Below, piece by piece: positions 48,347 to 57,402 of a stretch of 64,000 nt of DNA. The notes beneath the pieces were generated by a model. It did no database searches. It saw only the letters and a list, made by a program, of their open reading frames with translations, and was not told the origin of the DNA. Within the stretch, counting starts at the first letter, position 1. Every line of letters begins with the position of its first letter. A program made the position numbers and the translations under genes. This stretch comes from Colwellia sp. Lineage in GTDB: Bacteria > Pseudomonadota > Gammaproteobacteria > Enterobacterales > Alteromonadaceae. The DNA is taken from assembly GCA_013215385.1 (NCBI GenBank), contig JABSOY010000006.1, positions 310,001-374,000 of the forward strand. Reading direction: 5' to 3'.

Positions 48347-49975
48347 ATGACGACGCATAAGCGCAAAGCACAAGCGACTCAAGAGTCTTTACATCGTATT
48401 TTTACAATTCCAGAAGCACCTGATTCTACGTTAGGGCTAATCGAGAAAGAGATATCTGAAAATCTTGCAGGATTTTTAGGTAACCATATTGCGGCTAAAG
48501 AACAGGCTTTAAGTGAAATTGAAAAAGACTTTGCTTGCTCGGTAATACCGGAAGAACCTAGTTTTGTATCTGATCATACTCACCATCTTTTAACTAAAGT
48601 AGTTGCACAATCCGTGCATACAGCAAGCCCTAGTTTTATCGGACATATGACCTCGGCGTTACCTTATTTTATTTTACCGCTGTCAAAATTGATGGTCGGT
48701 TTAAATCAAAACTTGGTAAAAATAGAAACATCCAAAGCATTTACCCCCCTTGAACGTCAAGTCATTGGCATGATGCATCGTTTGGTTTATCAAGATAATG
48801 AACACTTTTATCAAGAATGGATGCATAGTGCCAACCATTCATTAGGCGCGTTTTGTTCTGGTGGCACAGTTGCCAATTTAACGGCTTTTTGGGTGGCACG
48901 TAATAATTTACTTAAAGCTGATGGCGATTTTACTGGCATTGCTCGAGAGGGCTTATTCAAAGCGTTAAAGCACTATCAATATGATGGTTTAGTTATTTTA
49001 GTTTCTGATCGCGGACATTACTCATTAAAAAAATCAGCGGATATTTTAGGGATTGGTCAAGATAGCGTTATTTCAATTCCTACCGATGAATATAATCGTG
49101 TTGATTGTCAAAAACTACGTGATAAATGCCTTGAATTAAAAAAACAGAATATTCGCATATTGAGCATTGTTGGTGTTGCTGGTACCACTGAAACTGGCAA
49201 TATTGATCCATTAGATAAAATTGCTGATATTGCCGAAGAATTCGAAATACATTTTCATGTTGATGCCGCATGGGGTGGTGCCACTTTATTATCTAATAAG
49301 TACCGTCCGCTTTTAAAAGGCATTGAACGCGCTGATTCGGTAACAATTGATGCACATAAGCAAATGTATGTACCTATGGGGGCAGGTTTAGTCGTTTTTA
49401 AAAACCCGGCTTCTGTGGCTTCCATAGAGCATCATGCTGAATACATTTTACGTAAGGGCTCTAAAGACTTAGGTTCTCATACGTTAGAAGGTTCTAGACC
49501 GGGTATGGCAATGTTAGTGTATGCAAGTTTGCATATTATTAGCCGTCCAGGTTATGAAATGTTGATTAATCAAGGTATTGAAAAAGCGGAATACTTTGCT
49601 CAATTAATTAACCAACAGCCTGACTTTGAGTTAATCACCGAGCCTGAATTATGTTTATTAACTTATCGTTATAACCCTCAATCGATACAAGCCTTACTAT
49701 CGAATAGTTCACACGAACAACAAGATGAAATTAATCAGTTACTTGATAAGCTCACTAAGTTTATTCAAAAGCGTCAACGTGAAAATGGCAAGTCATTTGT
49801 TTCACGTACTCGTATTGAAGTGCAACGCTATCAAGGGCGAAAAACAGTTGTTTTTCGTGTTGTGTTAGCTAATCCACTTACCTCAAATGAAATCCTCAAT
49901 GACGTACTCTCAGAGCAGCTTGAATTGGCGCAGGAAAGTGAAACATTCTTACCCAAATTACTTTCTTTGTTATAG
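48347..49975 (+). CDS. panP: PLP-dependent aspartate 1-decarboxylase PanP
   Basis: 542 residues from ATG 48347 (an in-frame GTG at 48302 is possible; neither has a clear ribosome site). A group II decarboxylase with SPSFIGHMTSALPYF, FCSGGTVANLTAFWVARN, HVDAAWGGATLLS and the PLP Lys338 in TIDAHKQMYVPMGAG. It fits the glutamate decarboxylase-like PanP group that makes beta-alanine from aspartate in Vibrio and relatives, replacing the pyruvoyl enzyme PanD. The nearby panB and panC support this. No panD is seen in the window. A tyrosine or glutamate decarboxylase role is less likely. Confidence 0.88.
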   Translation: MTTHKRKAQATQESLHRIFTIPEAPDSTLGLIEKEISENLAGFLGNHIAAKEQALSEIEKDFACSVIPEEPSFVSDHTHHLLTKVVAQSVHTASPSFIGHMTSALPYFILPLSKLMVGLNQNLVKIETSKAFTPLERQVIGMMHRLVYQDNEHFYQEWMHSANHSLGAFCSGGTVANLTAFWVARNNLLKADGDFTGIAREGLFKALKHYQYDGLVILVSDRGHYSLKKSADILGIGQDSVISIPTDEYNRVDCQKLRDKCLELKKQNIRILSIVGVAGTTETGNIDPLDKIADIAEEFEIHFHVDAAWGGATLLSNKYRPLLKGIERADSVTIDAHKQMYVPMGAGLVVFKNPASVASIEHHAEYILRKGSKDLGSHTLEGSRPGMAMLVYASLHIISRPGYEMLINQGIEKAEYFAQLINQQPDFELITEPELCLLTYRYNPQSIQALLSNSSHEQQDEINQLLDKLTKFIQKRQRENGKSFVSRTRIEVQRYQGRKTVVFRVVLANPLTSNEILNDVLSEQLELAQESETFLPKLLSLL

Positions 49976-50217
49976 TTTTATTTCGTATTTACTGTTGTAA
50001 TCATCCAACAAAGCTTTCGTTCTGTAAGTTTGTACTTTCGTTTGCTCTGTTTTTATAAGATATCAATTATTCATATCTTATTGTTAATTAAACGAATTGT
50101 ATTTTTTAAGTGGTTTTTGTTCTATGAAGTTTCATTTTACTCTATAAATGTTATTTTATTTGTGAAAGTTACCGTGTAATAATTCATCTACAGTTACACT
50201 TTGTGGTGGTAATAATT

Positions 50218-50367
50218 ATGGAATATGACATGAGAAACACTCCAGTAGAAACCGTTGAACACAATCAGGCTGAATTATCGGTTGTTCAACAAGAGTTGCT
50301 CGACGCTCAAAAAGAAATCTTAGAATTACAGTCGCAAATTCAATGGCTAGAACGCTCATACGAGTAA
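50218..50367 (+). CDS. Small coiled-coil protein, 49 residues
   Basis: A short ORF with a GGTGGT stretch about 10 bases upstream of the ATG. Residues 13-45 form heptads (VEHNQAELSVVQQELLDAQK then EILELQSQIQWLE), so a two-stranded coiled coil is expected; the size and style recall SlyX-like proteins but no identity is claimed. It is followed 43 bases later by a strong terminator, which supports it being a transcribed unit. It lies between panP and the convergent panC. Confidence 0.6.
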   Translation: MEYDMRNTPVETVEHNQAELSVVQQELLDAQKEILELQSQIQWLERSYE

Positions 50368-50409
50368 CGATTCAGTAAACACTTTGATTTCGTAAGCTTT
50401 ATAAAATAT

Positions 50410-50446
50410 AAAGCCGAAAGTTAGTTGATAACTTTCGGCTTTTTAT
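50410..50446 (+). terminator. Terminator after the small coiled-coil gene
   Basis: A 13-bp stem (50410-50422 with 50430-50442), loop of 7, and T-run on the plus strand. The A-rich left flank also suits the panC side. Confidence 0.88.
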
Positions 50447-50514
50447 GTTCAGGATGAACGGTATGTCATGATCACATGGATGTGAATGAATGACGATGTT
50501 CAGAACTAATCAAT

Positions 50515-51360
50515 TTATAAGGTGACTTGTAAGTTATCAATTAATCGGGCTTTGCCACAATGTGCGGCAGCTAAGATCACTAACTCTTTGTCATCTTCAC
50601 TCGCCGGCTGTAATGTCCTCGCATGACAAATATGAATGTAGTCTGTTTTCATACCGGCATTATTAATATAACTTGCCGCTTTCTTTGCCAAACCAATAAA
50701 ATCATTGTTAGTTTTAATTTCTTTGGCTAACCATTGAATGTTTTGAGCAAGTGCTGGTGCTATTTTTAGTTGCTCTTGTGTTAAATATCCATTTCGAGAA
50801 CTCAATGCTAGACCACTTGTTTCACGCACAGTCGCAACAGGAATAATTTCAATTGGCATTGAAAGGTCTTCGACCATAGTTTGTATTACTTGTACTTGTT
50901 GATAGTCCTTTAGACCAAAACAAGCTATATCTGGTTGTACTAGATTAAAGAGCTTACAAACAACCGTTGAAACACCACGAAAGTGTCCTGGGCGACTTTC
51001 GCCACAATAACCGTCAGAAACATTAGGCACTTCAACATAGGTTTGCTTATCTAAGCCTTTTGGATAAATAATGCTGGGTGTTGGGGTGAAAAGCAGATCA
51101 GTACTAGCGGCAATTAATTGTTGTTGATCATTTTCCATGGTACGAGGGTAGTTATCAATATCTTCGTGCGCGCCAAATTGCATCGGATTAACAAAGATAC
51201 TGGCAACTACCTTGTCAGCATGTCGATGAGCTTCAGCGACTAAAGATATGTGTCCGGCATGTAAATTTCCCATGGTAGGTACAAAAGCAATCTTTAATCC
51301 TTGCTGGCGCCACTGGGAAATTTGTAAACGTAATTCATCAATCTTGCTTACTATTTTCAT
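50515..51360 (-). CDS. panC: Pantothenate synthetase PanC
   Basis: 281 residues, normal length. ATP-binding HIGH-like region [26 protein letters not shown], and the KMSKS-like [13 protein letters not shown]. Joins pantoate and beta-alanine to pantothenate with ATP. Last gene of the dksA-gluQ-pcnB-folK-panB-panC series; it lies 24 bases after panB. Confidence 0.96.
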   Translation of the reverse strand: MKIVSKIDELRLQISQWRQQGLKIAFVPTMGNLHAGHISLVAEAHRHADKVVASIFVNPMQFGAHEDIDNYPRTMENDQQQLIAASTDLLFTPTPSIIYPKGLDKQTYVEVPNVSDGYCGESRPGHFRGVSTVVCKLFNLVQPDIACFGLKDYQQVQVIQTMVEDLSMPIEIIPVATVRETSGLALSSRNGYLTQEQLKIAPALAQNIQWLAKEIKTNNDFIGLAKKAASYINNAGMKTDYIHICHARTLQPASEDDKELVILAAAHCGKARLIDNLQVTL

Positions 51361-51384
51361 ATGCTTAATTTTTATTGTTTTAAG

Positions 51385-52182
51385 TTATTTGGTGAAAATG
51401 TGGTCTTCGCCCGGAAAATTCCCATTGGAAACTTCGGCAATATACAATTCAATCGCTTTTTTTATATCACCGGTATCAATTAAAAAGTTACGAGAAAACT
51501 TAGGCATATAACTGCATGAAATGCCCAAGGCATCATGCATAACCAAGATTTGTCCATCGGTATCTCTGCCAGCACCAATACCAATCGTTGGAATTGAAAC
51601 GGCTGCAGAAATAGCTTTACCTAAATCACAAGGAATACATTCTAAAACTAATAATTGTGCACCGGCAGCTTCAAGTAATTTTGCATCGACGATCATTTTG
51701 TCTGCTTGTGGTTTTTCGCGGCCTTGTACTTTAAAACCACCAAATACATTGACAGATTGTGGTGTTAAACCTAAATGAGCACACACTGGAATACCACGTT
51801 CTACTAAGCCTTTAATGGTATCAACTAACCATTCACCACCTTCCATTTTTACCATGCTAGCGCCTGCTTGCATCAGCTTAGCCGCATTGATATACGCCTG
51901 TTCTTTGGTAGCATAAGTCATAAAAGGCATATCACTGATAATTAAGGTGTCTGACACACCACGTTTAACAGATTGTGTATGGTAAGCCATATGCTCGATA
52001 TCAACCGGTAGGGTATCGTCCTGACCCTGTAAGACCATACCAAGCGAGTCACCAATTAAGATGGCATGAATACCCGCTTGATCAAATAGTTTAGCGAAGC
52101 TTGCATCGTAGGCGGTGATGGTTGAAATTTTTTGACCTTGTTGTTTCATTTTCAGCAAGGTTGATGTTGTTATTTTAGCCAT
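51385..52182 (-). CDS. panB: 3-methyl-2-oxobutanoate hydroxymethyltransferase PanB
   Basis: 265 residues. Metal and substrate residues lie in [36 protein letters not shown] and [29 protein letters not shown] is the family signature. Adds a hydroxymethyl group from methylene-tetrahydrofolate to ketoisovalerate, giving ketopantoate. Follows folK by 67 bases. Confidence 0.96.
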   Translation of the reverse strand: MAKITTSTLLKMKQQGQKISTITAYDASFAKLFDQAGIHAILIGDSLGMVLQGQDDTLPVDIEHMAYHTQSVKRGVSDTLIISDMPFMTYATKEQAYINAAKLMQAGASMVKMEGGEWLVDTIKGLVERGIPVCAHLGLTPQSVNVFGGFKVQGREKPQADKMIVDAKLLEAAGAQLLVLECIPCDLGKAISAAVSIPTIGIGAGRDTDGQILVMHDALGISCSYMPKFSRNFLIDTGDIKKAIELYIAEVSNGNFPGEDHIFTK

Positions 52183-52249
52183 TGGTCGTCCAAAATCCTG
52201 TAAGGTTTGAGTAAATACTCAGTATTGCTACCTTCGCATAAATGCAAAA

Positions 52250-52741
52250 TTATCGCAACTTGCTGTGTATCTTCAAGCCATTGGTCTCGATATTTTGGCT
52301 TAATGATAGAACACTTTTACCGTTGGGAAGTGAGAGGGTGGGGGAGATTTCAGCAAGGGGTAATAAGACAAACTCACGAAGCTCTAAGCCATAATGAGGT
52401 ACTGTTAAACGCTCATTATCAATAATGTCATTGTCGAATAAAAGTATGTCTAAATCGAGTATACGGGCTCCCCAACGATTGTCTTTACGCAACCGCCCGG
52501 CTTTGTTCTCTATCGTTTGTAATTCATCTAAAAGCGTTAAGGGAGAGAGGTTAGTTGTAAGACTTGCCACAGCGTTCATGTAATCTGGCTGATCTTGTGG
52601 GCCCATAGGACGACTAAAGTAAAGTGAAGAAACTTGGTTAAGCTTACTAGATTGTATTTGTGTAAGGGCTGCTACAGCAAGGTGAATTTGCTGTAGTGGA
52701 TTAGACAGATTACTGCCTAAGCCAATATACACTAAAGCCAT
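52250..52741 (-). CDS. folK: HPPK, 6-hydroxymethyl-dihydropterin pyrophosphokinase FolK
   Basis: 163 residues. YIGLGSNLSNPLQQI at the start and the signature DNRWGARILDLDILLFDN carry the ATP, Mg2+ and pterin sites. A step in folate synthesis. The start overlaps the pcnB stop by one base, so the two are coupled as in E. coli. Confidence 0.95.
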   Translation of the reverse strand: MALVYIGLGSNLSNPLQQIHLAVAALTQIQSSKLNQVSSLYFSRPMGPQDQPDYMNAVASLTTNLSPLTLLDELQTIENKAGRLRKDNRWGARILDLDILLFDNDIIDNERLTVPHYGLELREFVLLPLAEISPTLSLPNGKSVLSLSQNIETNGLKIHSKLR

Positions 52742-54180
52742 TAAGTTTGGTCGCTAGGGCTACCATCGCGAATCTTTCGGCGTTTTCTCGGGGTTCTTCT
52801 ACTACTGGAGCGCGATGGTACAATGCTTTTGACCATCAACTCTTGCGTATTGTTATCGGTGAATTGAAAGTCAGTCCACCATTTTGATAATTCTTGCAAT
52901 ATAGGGTTTTCAGGTGTTGATTCAATTTCAGCTCTGAGTAATAAAAAGTCGTAACCGGCACGGAACTTTTGATGTTCTAAAACTTTATAAGCACGTTTTC
53001 CTTCACGGCGGCCTAGCTTATCTTGCAGTATCCAAATGTCTTTCATTACTGCTTGAAAGCGTTTTGGAATGGCAATGCTTCTTTGTTGCTCAGACATGAT
53101 TTCGCTTAATGCCGCAAAAAATAAATCTTGTGGTGATAACTGTGGTTGTGCATCACGTAAGCGCTCAACATGACCTTGTAGTGGATACCAAAGCATGGCC
53201 GCAAATAAAAATGCTGGTGTTACCCTTTGTTCATTGTTAATACGAGAATCAGTGTTTTTTAACGACTGAACAATAAATCGTTCAATATGTGGGTGTGAGC
53301 CATCATTGAGCATTTGGTCGGTCGCAGGAAAAAAGTAGCGGAATAAATCATATTTACGTAATTGTTCGAAGTTAAGCTGTGCTTTACCTGAAATAAATAA
53401 TTTCAGAAACTCTTCAAACATTCTTGCCGGTGGTATATTTGCCATTAATGGCGCTAACTCAGTAATCGGCGCTTCAGTTTCTTTACTGATGCTCATATCG
53501 AGCTTAGTCGCGAAGCGAATAGCACGTAGCATACGTACGGGATCTTCACGGTAACGAGTTTCAGGATCACCTATCAAGCGAATTTTCTTAGCATTAATGT
53601 CAGCGATACCATTGGCAAAATCGTGTATTTTGAAATCTTTTGCACTGTAATAAAGCGCATTAATAGTAAAGTCACGACGTTCAGCATCTTCTTCAATTGA
53701 ACCGTAAATGTTATCGCGTAATAACATGCCGTCTTCACTTTGCTTAGAGGTTTTTTGGCAGTCTTGTTCTTTTTTAGTCGCGTTTTCATGATGGCCACGA
53801 AAAGTCGCAACTTCGATAATTTCACGACCGAAAACAATATGAGCTAAGCGAAATCGACGGCCGATTATACGGCAGTTGCGAAAAAGATCTTTAATTTGTT
53901 CAGGCGTTGCATTGGTTGCAATATCAAAGTCTTTCGGTGCAAGACCAAGTAATAAGTCGCGTACACCGCCACCTACTAAGTAAGCGTCATATCCGCCACT
54001 GTTTAAGCGATAGAGAACTTTTAAGGCATTGTTACTCATTTTTTTACGAGAAACATTATGCTGATCACGTGTTAAAACACTAGGACCTGAAGTTGAAGCT
54101 TTCTTCTTTGATCTTTTCGCTATTTTCTTATTAGCTTTACCTAATACTCTTTTACATAAGTTAATCACGCTTTTGATAAT
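52741..54180 (-). CDS. pcnB: Poly(A) polymerase I PcnB
   Basis: About 479 residues from the start I favour. Nucleotidyltransferase core LVGGGVRDLLLGLAPKDFDI and ERRDFTINALYY, then the RNA-binding region RYREDPVRMLRAIRFA. Adds 3' poly(A) tails that promote RNA decay. The open frame extends to a GTG at 54237 without ribosome site. Alignment with E. coli PcnB (start ...TRVANFCRKVL against KSVINLCKRVL here) and an AAGG site 5 bases upstream point to an ATT start at 54178-54180. E. coli pcnB is known to start at AUU, so this is probably conserved. The C-terminal tail is basic (RKRRKIRDG). Confidence 0.92.
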   Translation of the reverse strand: MIKSVINLCKRVLGKANKKIAKRSKKKASTSGPSVLTRDQHNVSRKKMSNNALKVLYRLNSGGYDAYLVGGGVRDLLLGLAPKDFDIATNATPEQIKDLFRNCRIIGRRFRLAHIVFGREIIEVATFRGHHENATKKEQDCQKTSKQSEDGMLLRDNIYGSIEEDAERRDFTINALYYSAKDFKIHDFANGIADINAKKIRLIGDPETRYREDPVRMLRAIRFATKLDMSISKETEAPITELAPLMANIPPARMFEEFLKLFISGKAQLNFEQLRKYDLFRYFFPATDQMLNDGSHPHIERFIVQSLKNTDSRINNEQRVTPAFLFAAMLWYPLQGHVERLRDAQPQLSPQDLFFAALSEIMSEQQRSIAIPKRFQAVMKDIWILQDKLGRREGKRAYKVLEHQKFRAGYDFLLLRAEIESTPENPILQELSKWWTDFQFTDNNTQELMVKSIVPSRSSSRRTPRKRRKIRDGSPSDQT

Positions 54181-54325
54181 GCTGGCCTTGAATTTATAAT
54201 TTAGAAAGGCGAAAACATTTTTCGCGCTAAAGTTCACGGTTTTATTGGGGGCAATGATATAACACAGGGGAAGAAAAGAGAATATAAAACGTGTGAAAAT
54301 TCGGCAAATACATCGGCAAAATTGC

Positions 54326-55249
54326 TTATTCTAAAGATATCTGCTTTTTTTTGGGAATATGGTCAGTAGACCAGCTTTTTATTGCCCATTGAATTATTCG
54401 TTCAGCAGAATAGCCTTGTAATTCATCTGGTACATTTTGGCCTAAAAACTTTAGCGCTGCGATTAATGCAGGAGCTGGATTATTATTATCAATGGCTGGA
54501 GCATTATTTTGTTTACTTAGTTTATATCCTTGCTCGGTAACGGCTAAAGGTATATGGCCAAACTGCGGTGCTTGGTAACCCAGTTGTTGATAAAAACTCA
54601 ACTGGCGTGTCGTGGGATCAAGTAAATCACAACCGCGAATAACATGAGTGATATTTTGATAGATATCATCAACCACAACCGCCAGTTGATAAGCAAAAAG
54701 ACCATCTTTGCGCACTAGAATAAAGTCTTCTTCAGCTAGCACTTTCGAACAGGCATACTTTCCTTGTATCAAATCTTGATAGGAATATATGCCATGTTGA
54801 TTATGTAAACGTGTGGAGTTATTTTGCTGTGGAAAGTCGCTATTGCTACATTGACCCTGATAAATACCACCTTGCGCTTTTATTTGTGCGCGGGAGCATT
54901 GGCAATGATAAGTCAGCTTTTGATGTGATAATTGCCGCAAAACGTCTTGATATAAGTCACTCTGTTGGCTTTGATATAAAACACTTTCATCCCAATGTAA
55001 GCCGTACGCGTCAAGGGTAGCTAAAATAGTATCGCTAGCACCGGGTTTTTCGCGTGGTGGGTCAATATCTTCAATACGAACTAACCATACACCTTGTTGA
55101 TGTTTGGCATGTAAGTAGCTCGCGAGAGCCGCTATTAAAGAACCAAAGTGGAGAAAACCAGAAGGAGAGGGGGCAAAACGGCCACGATATTGAGTGTTAT
55201 TTTCACTCAAATTCAATGGCCGTGTAATATTTACTTTTACGTGTTTCAT
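54326..55249 (-). CDS. gluQ: Glutamyl-Q tRNA(Asp) synthetase
   Basis: 307 residues: the catalytic half of a glutamyl-tRNA synthetase without the anticodon domain. RGRFAPSPSGFLHFGSLIAAL holds the HIGH-type motif (HFGS), YKLSKQNNAP the KMSKS-type, and CQCSRAQ with later Cys binds zinc. It attaches glutamate to queuosine of tRNA(Asp). It lies between dksA and pcnB, as in E. coli (yadB). Confidence 0.95.
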   Translation of the reverse strand: MKHVKVNITRPLNLSENNTQYRGRFAPSPSGFLHFGSLIAALASYLHAKHQQGVWLVRIEDIDPPREKPGASDTILATLDAYGLHWDESVLYQSQQSDLYQDVLRQLSHQKLTYHCQCSRAQIKAQGGIYQGQCSNSDFPQQNNSTRLHNQHGIYSYQDLIQGKYACSKVLAEEDFILVRKDGLFAYQLAVVVDDIYQNITHVIRGCDLLDPTTRQLSFYQQLGYQAPQFGHIPLAVTEQGYKLSKQNNAPAIDNNNPAPALIAALKFLGQNVPDELQGYSAERIIQWAIKSWSTDHIPKKKQISLE

Positions 55250-55288
55250 AAAATAAACACGTTATCTACATTAGGGCTAATGCGATAA

Positions 55289-55729
55289 CTAACCAGCTAA
55301 TTGGCGTTCTTTAATTTCAGAAAGTGTTTTACATTCGATACATAAATCAGCAGTTGGACGCGCTTCTAAACGACGAATGCCAATTTCAATACCACATGAA
55401 TTACAAAAACCAAATTCATCTTCTTCAATCAACTGCAAAGTTTTTTCAATTTTTTTAATGAGCTTACGTTCACGATCACGTGTTCGTAGTTCTAAACTGA
55501 ATTCTTCTTCTTGAGCCGCACGATCAACCGGATCAGGGAAGTTTGCCGCTTCATCTTGCATGTGTGTTACTGTGCGGTCAACTTCTTCGCGAAGTTGTGC
55601 TCGCCAAGCATCAAGAATTTTTCTGAAATGCTCTAATTGATCAGCGTTCATGTACTCTTCGTTGGCTTTCTCAACGTATGGCTTAACGCCCGCTAATGCT
55701 AAAATACCTAGTGCTTTTTTGGCTGGCAT
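55289..55729 (-). CDS. dksA: RNA polymerase-binding transcription factor DksA
   Basis: 146 residues. N-terminal globular part, coiled coil (about 32-105) with the acidic tip [12 protein letters not shown], and a zinc finger with Cys109, Cys112, Cys130 and Cys133. Works with ppGpp in the stringent response by entering the RNA polymerase secondary channel. Ribosome site AGGAG. First gene of the pcnB-folK-pan series, 39 bases before gluQ. Confidence 0.97.
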   Translation of the reverse strand: MPAKKALGILALAGVKPYVEKANEEYMNADQLEHFRKILDAWRAQLREEVDRTVTHMQDEAANFPDPVDRAAQEEEFSLELRTRDRERKLIKKIEKTLQLIEEDEFGFCNSCGIEIGIRRLEARPTADLCIECKTLSEIKERQLAG

Positions 55730-56082
55730 GCTTATTCTCCTAAATGCTACATAGACCTACGTGGCGAAGTTGTTGCTCTTTTATTAAAAGCTACACCCGT
55801 GGTTGCAATTGCCAATAATACATAGACCTGAAATATCCAATCTATATTGCGTTGCTTGACTCAAAATTCAAGGCTTTCACTATAATTACCTGAAAAAATA
55901 ATATTTTTCTGGAAAACTGTAACTCTATTAACTGACTTTAACTGACTAGCCGGAGAGTTACTAGCTATTAGCCAATGGTAAATAACTAATTTTGAGCAGG
56001 CTTTTTACAAGTTTTACTCGCTTACGTCAATAATTTTTTTGATCTTTTCATTTCTAAATGTGTTTATAAAATTAATTTTTCT
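55730..56082. other. Gap between dksA and the sensor kinase gene
   Basis: 353 bases without a gene. The 11-base sequence TACATAGACCT occurs twice in direct orientation (55748-55758 and 55819-55829), 71 bases apart, upstream of dksA; it may mark a regulator site or leader. No clear terminator for the kinase gene was found. The rest shows nothing I can name. Confidence 0.4.
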
Positions 56083-57402
56083 TCAAAACTTTCCAAATGC
56101 CAACCTAAAACATGCACCGTTTTTCTCTTTGTCGATGTAATTTAAATCGCCACCGTGTTGAATCATTATTTGTCGAGATAAGCTCAAACCTATACCTGAA
56201 CCTTGCTTTTTAGTGGTGAAAAATGGCACAAAAACTTGCTCGATAACGTGTGGCGCAATACCCGGGCCTGAGTCTTCTATATCAAGTAATACTTGTTGTC
56301 GAGAATTTAGATTGCTTTGATAAAGTCTCAAGGTAATTTCTTTTTGCTGTGACGTCGATATTGCTTCAATAGCATTCTTGATTATATTAATCATGGCTTG
56401 TTCTAATTGAGCTCCGTCAGCCATGACTAAGGAACTCGTTTGGTCTTGCCATATCAACGTGATATTTTCTGCTTTAGCTTGGCTTTTGAATAAGCTTAGT
56501 ACGCCTTCAATTAAATGGGGTAAATTAATCTCAATTAAGTTTGGTTTTGGTAATGAAGTAATTTGGTGAAAGCTTTTGATAAAAGCGCTGAGGTGTGATG
56601 TTCTATTTGCCAAAGTGTTTAGTGCTTCATAGAGATCATCTTTGTCTTCGCTGTCAGTAAATAGTAATTTATCTGGCAACAAGCCGATAGCGGTTTCAGC
56701 TAATGAAGCCAGCGGGGTAATTGAATTGGCAACTTCATGGGTTAAGACCCTTGTTAACTGTTTATAGGCTTGTTGTTCTTTGGCAATTAAAGCTTGATAG
56801 ATTGATTGAATACTGACAACTTTGAGTGATTTACCTTGAATTTCACAACAACTAATGTGCACCGAAAGCGTATCTGAGTGCTCACCATTCTGCCATGAAA
56901 GTGTTACTCGTTGACTAGTTTTCGCTTGGCTAATTAATTCCCCTAACTTAGCTAGTGGGTTGATATTATCTGTTAAATGGCCAAGCAGTCGTTCACTGGC
57001 AGGATTTTTATGTAAAATATTGTCATTATCGTCAACCACTAAAATAGAGATGTCGAGATGTATCAGCAGGGTTTGTAAATATTGCGCCTGAACTTCTGCT
57101 TCCAGGCGGCTATGTTGTATTTGGTCGCGCAATTGCGCTAGTTTTTTGGAAAGTGGATCTGCGTGTGTTAATCCTAAACTCGGATCATTATTGGCCAGTG
57201 CGTTAATTACTTGTATTATTTGATTTTTACTTTGTTGGCTGAAGTTAAGTAATTTTATCGCCGATAAAAAAGTCGCTAGCATTAAAATTATCACCACGGC
57301 AGAGAAACTTTGTTGTAAATAAAAGTATTGGCAACTGAGCAATAACAGCGAAAAAACGATAAGTTTACTGGCGTGGGCAAATAACTCTCGACTAAAGTTC
57401 AT
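56083..57402 (-). CDS. Sensor histidine kinase (NtrY/NtrB-like) of the efflux cassette
   Basis: 439 residues: two N-terminal membrane helices (about 12-30 and 34-52) with almost no periplasmic part, a PAS-like domain (about 110-200), the phosphoacceptor His222 in LTHEVANSITPL, and an HATPase with N box IIKNAIEAI, DSGPGIA and GSGIGLSLSRQI. The lack of a periplasmic domain suggests it senses a membrane or cytoplasmic signal. It overlaps the response regulator by 11 bases and should phosphorylate it. Confidence 0.92.
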   Translation of the reverse strand: MNFSRELFAHASKLIVFSLLLLSCQYFYLQQSFSAVVIILMLATFLSAIKLLNFSQQSKNQIIQVINALANNDPSLGLTHADPLSKKLAQLRDQIQHSRLEAEVQAQYLQTLLIHLDISILVVDDNDNILHKNPASERLLGHLTDNINPLAKLGELISQAKTSQRVTLSWQNGEHSDTLSVHISCCEIQGKSLKVVSIQSIYQALIAKEQQAYKQLTRVLTHEVANSITPLASLAETAIGLLPDKLLFTDSEDKDDLYEALNTLANRTSHLSAFIKSFHQITSLPKPNLIEINLPHLIEGVLSLFKSQAKAENITLIWQDQTSSLVMADGAQLEQAMINIIKNAIEAISTSQQKEITLRLYQSNLNSRQQVLLDIEDSGPGIAPHVIEQVFVPFFTTKKQGSGIGLSLSRQIMIQHGGDLNYIDKEKNGACFRLAFGKF

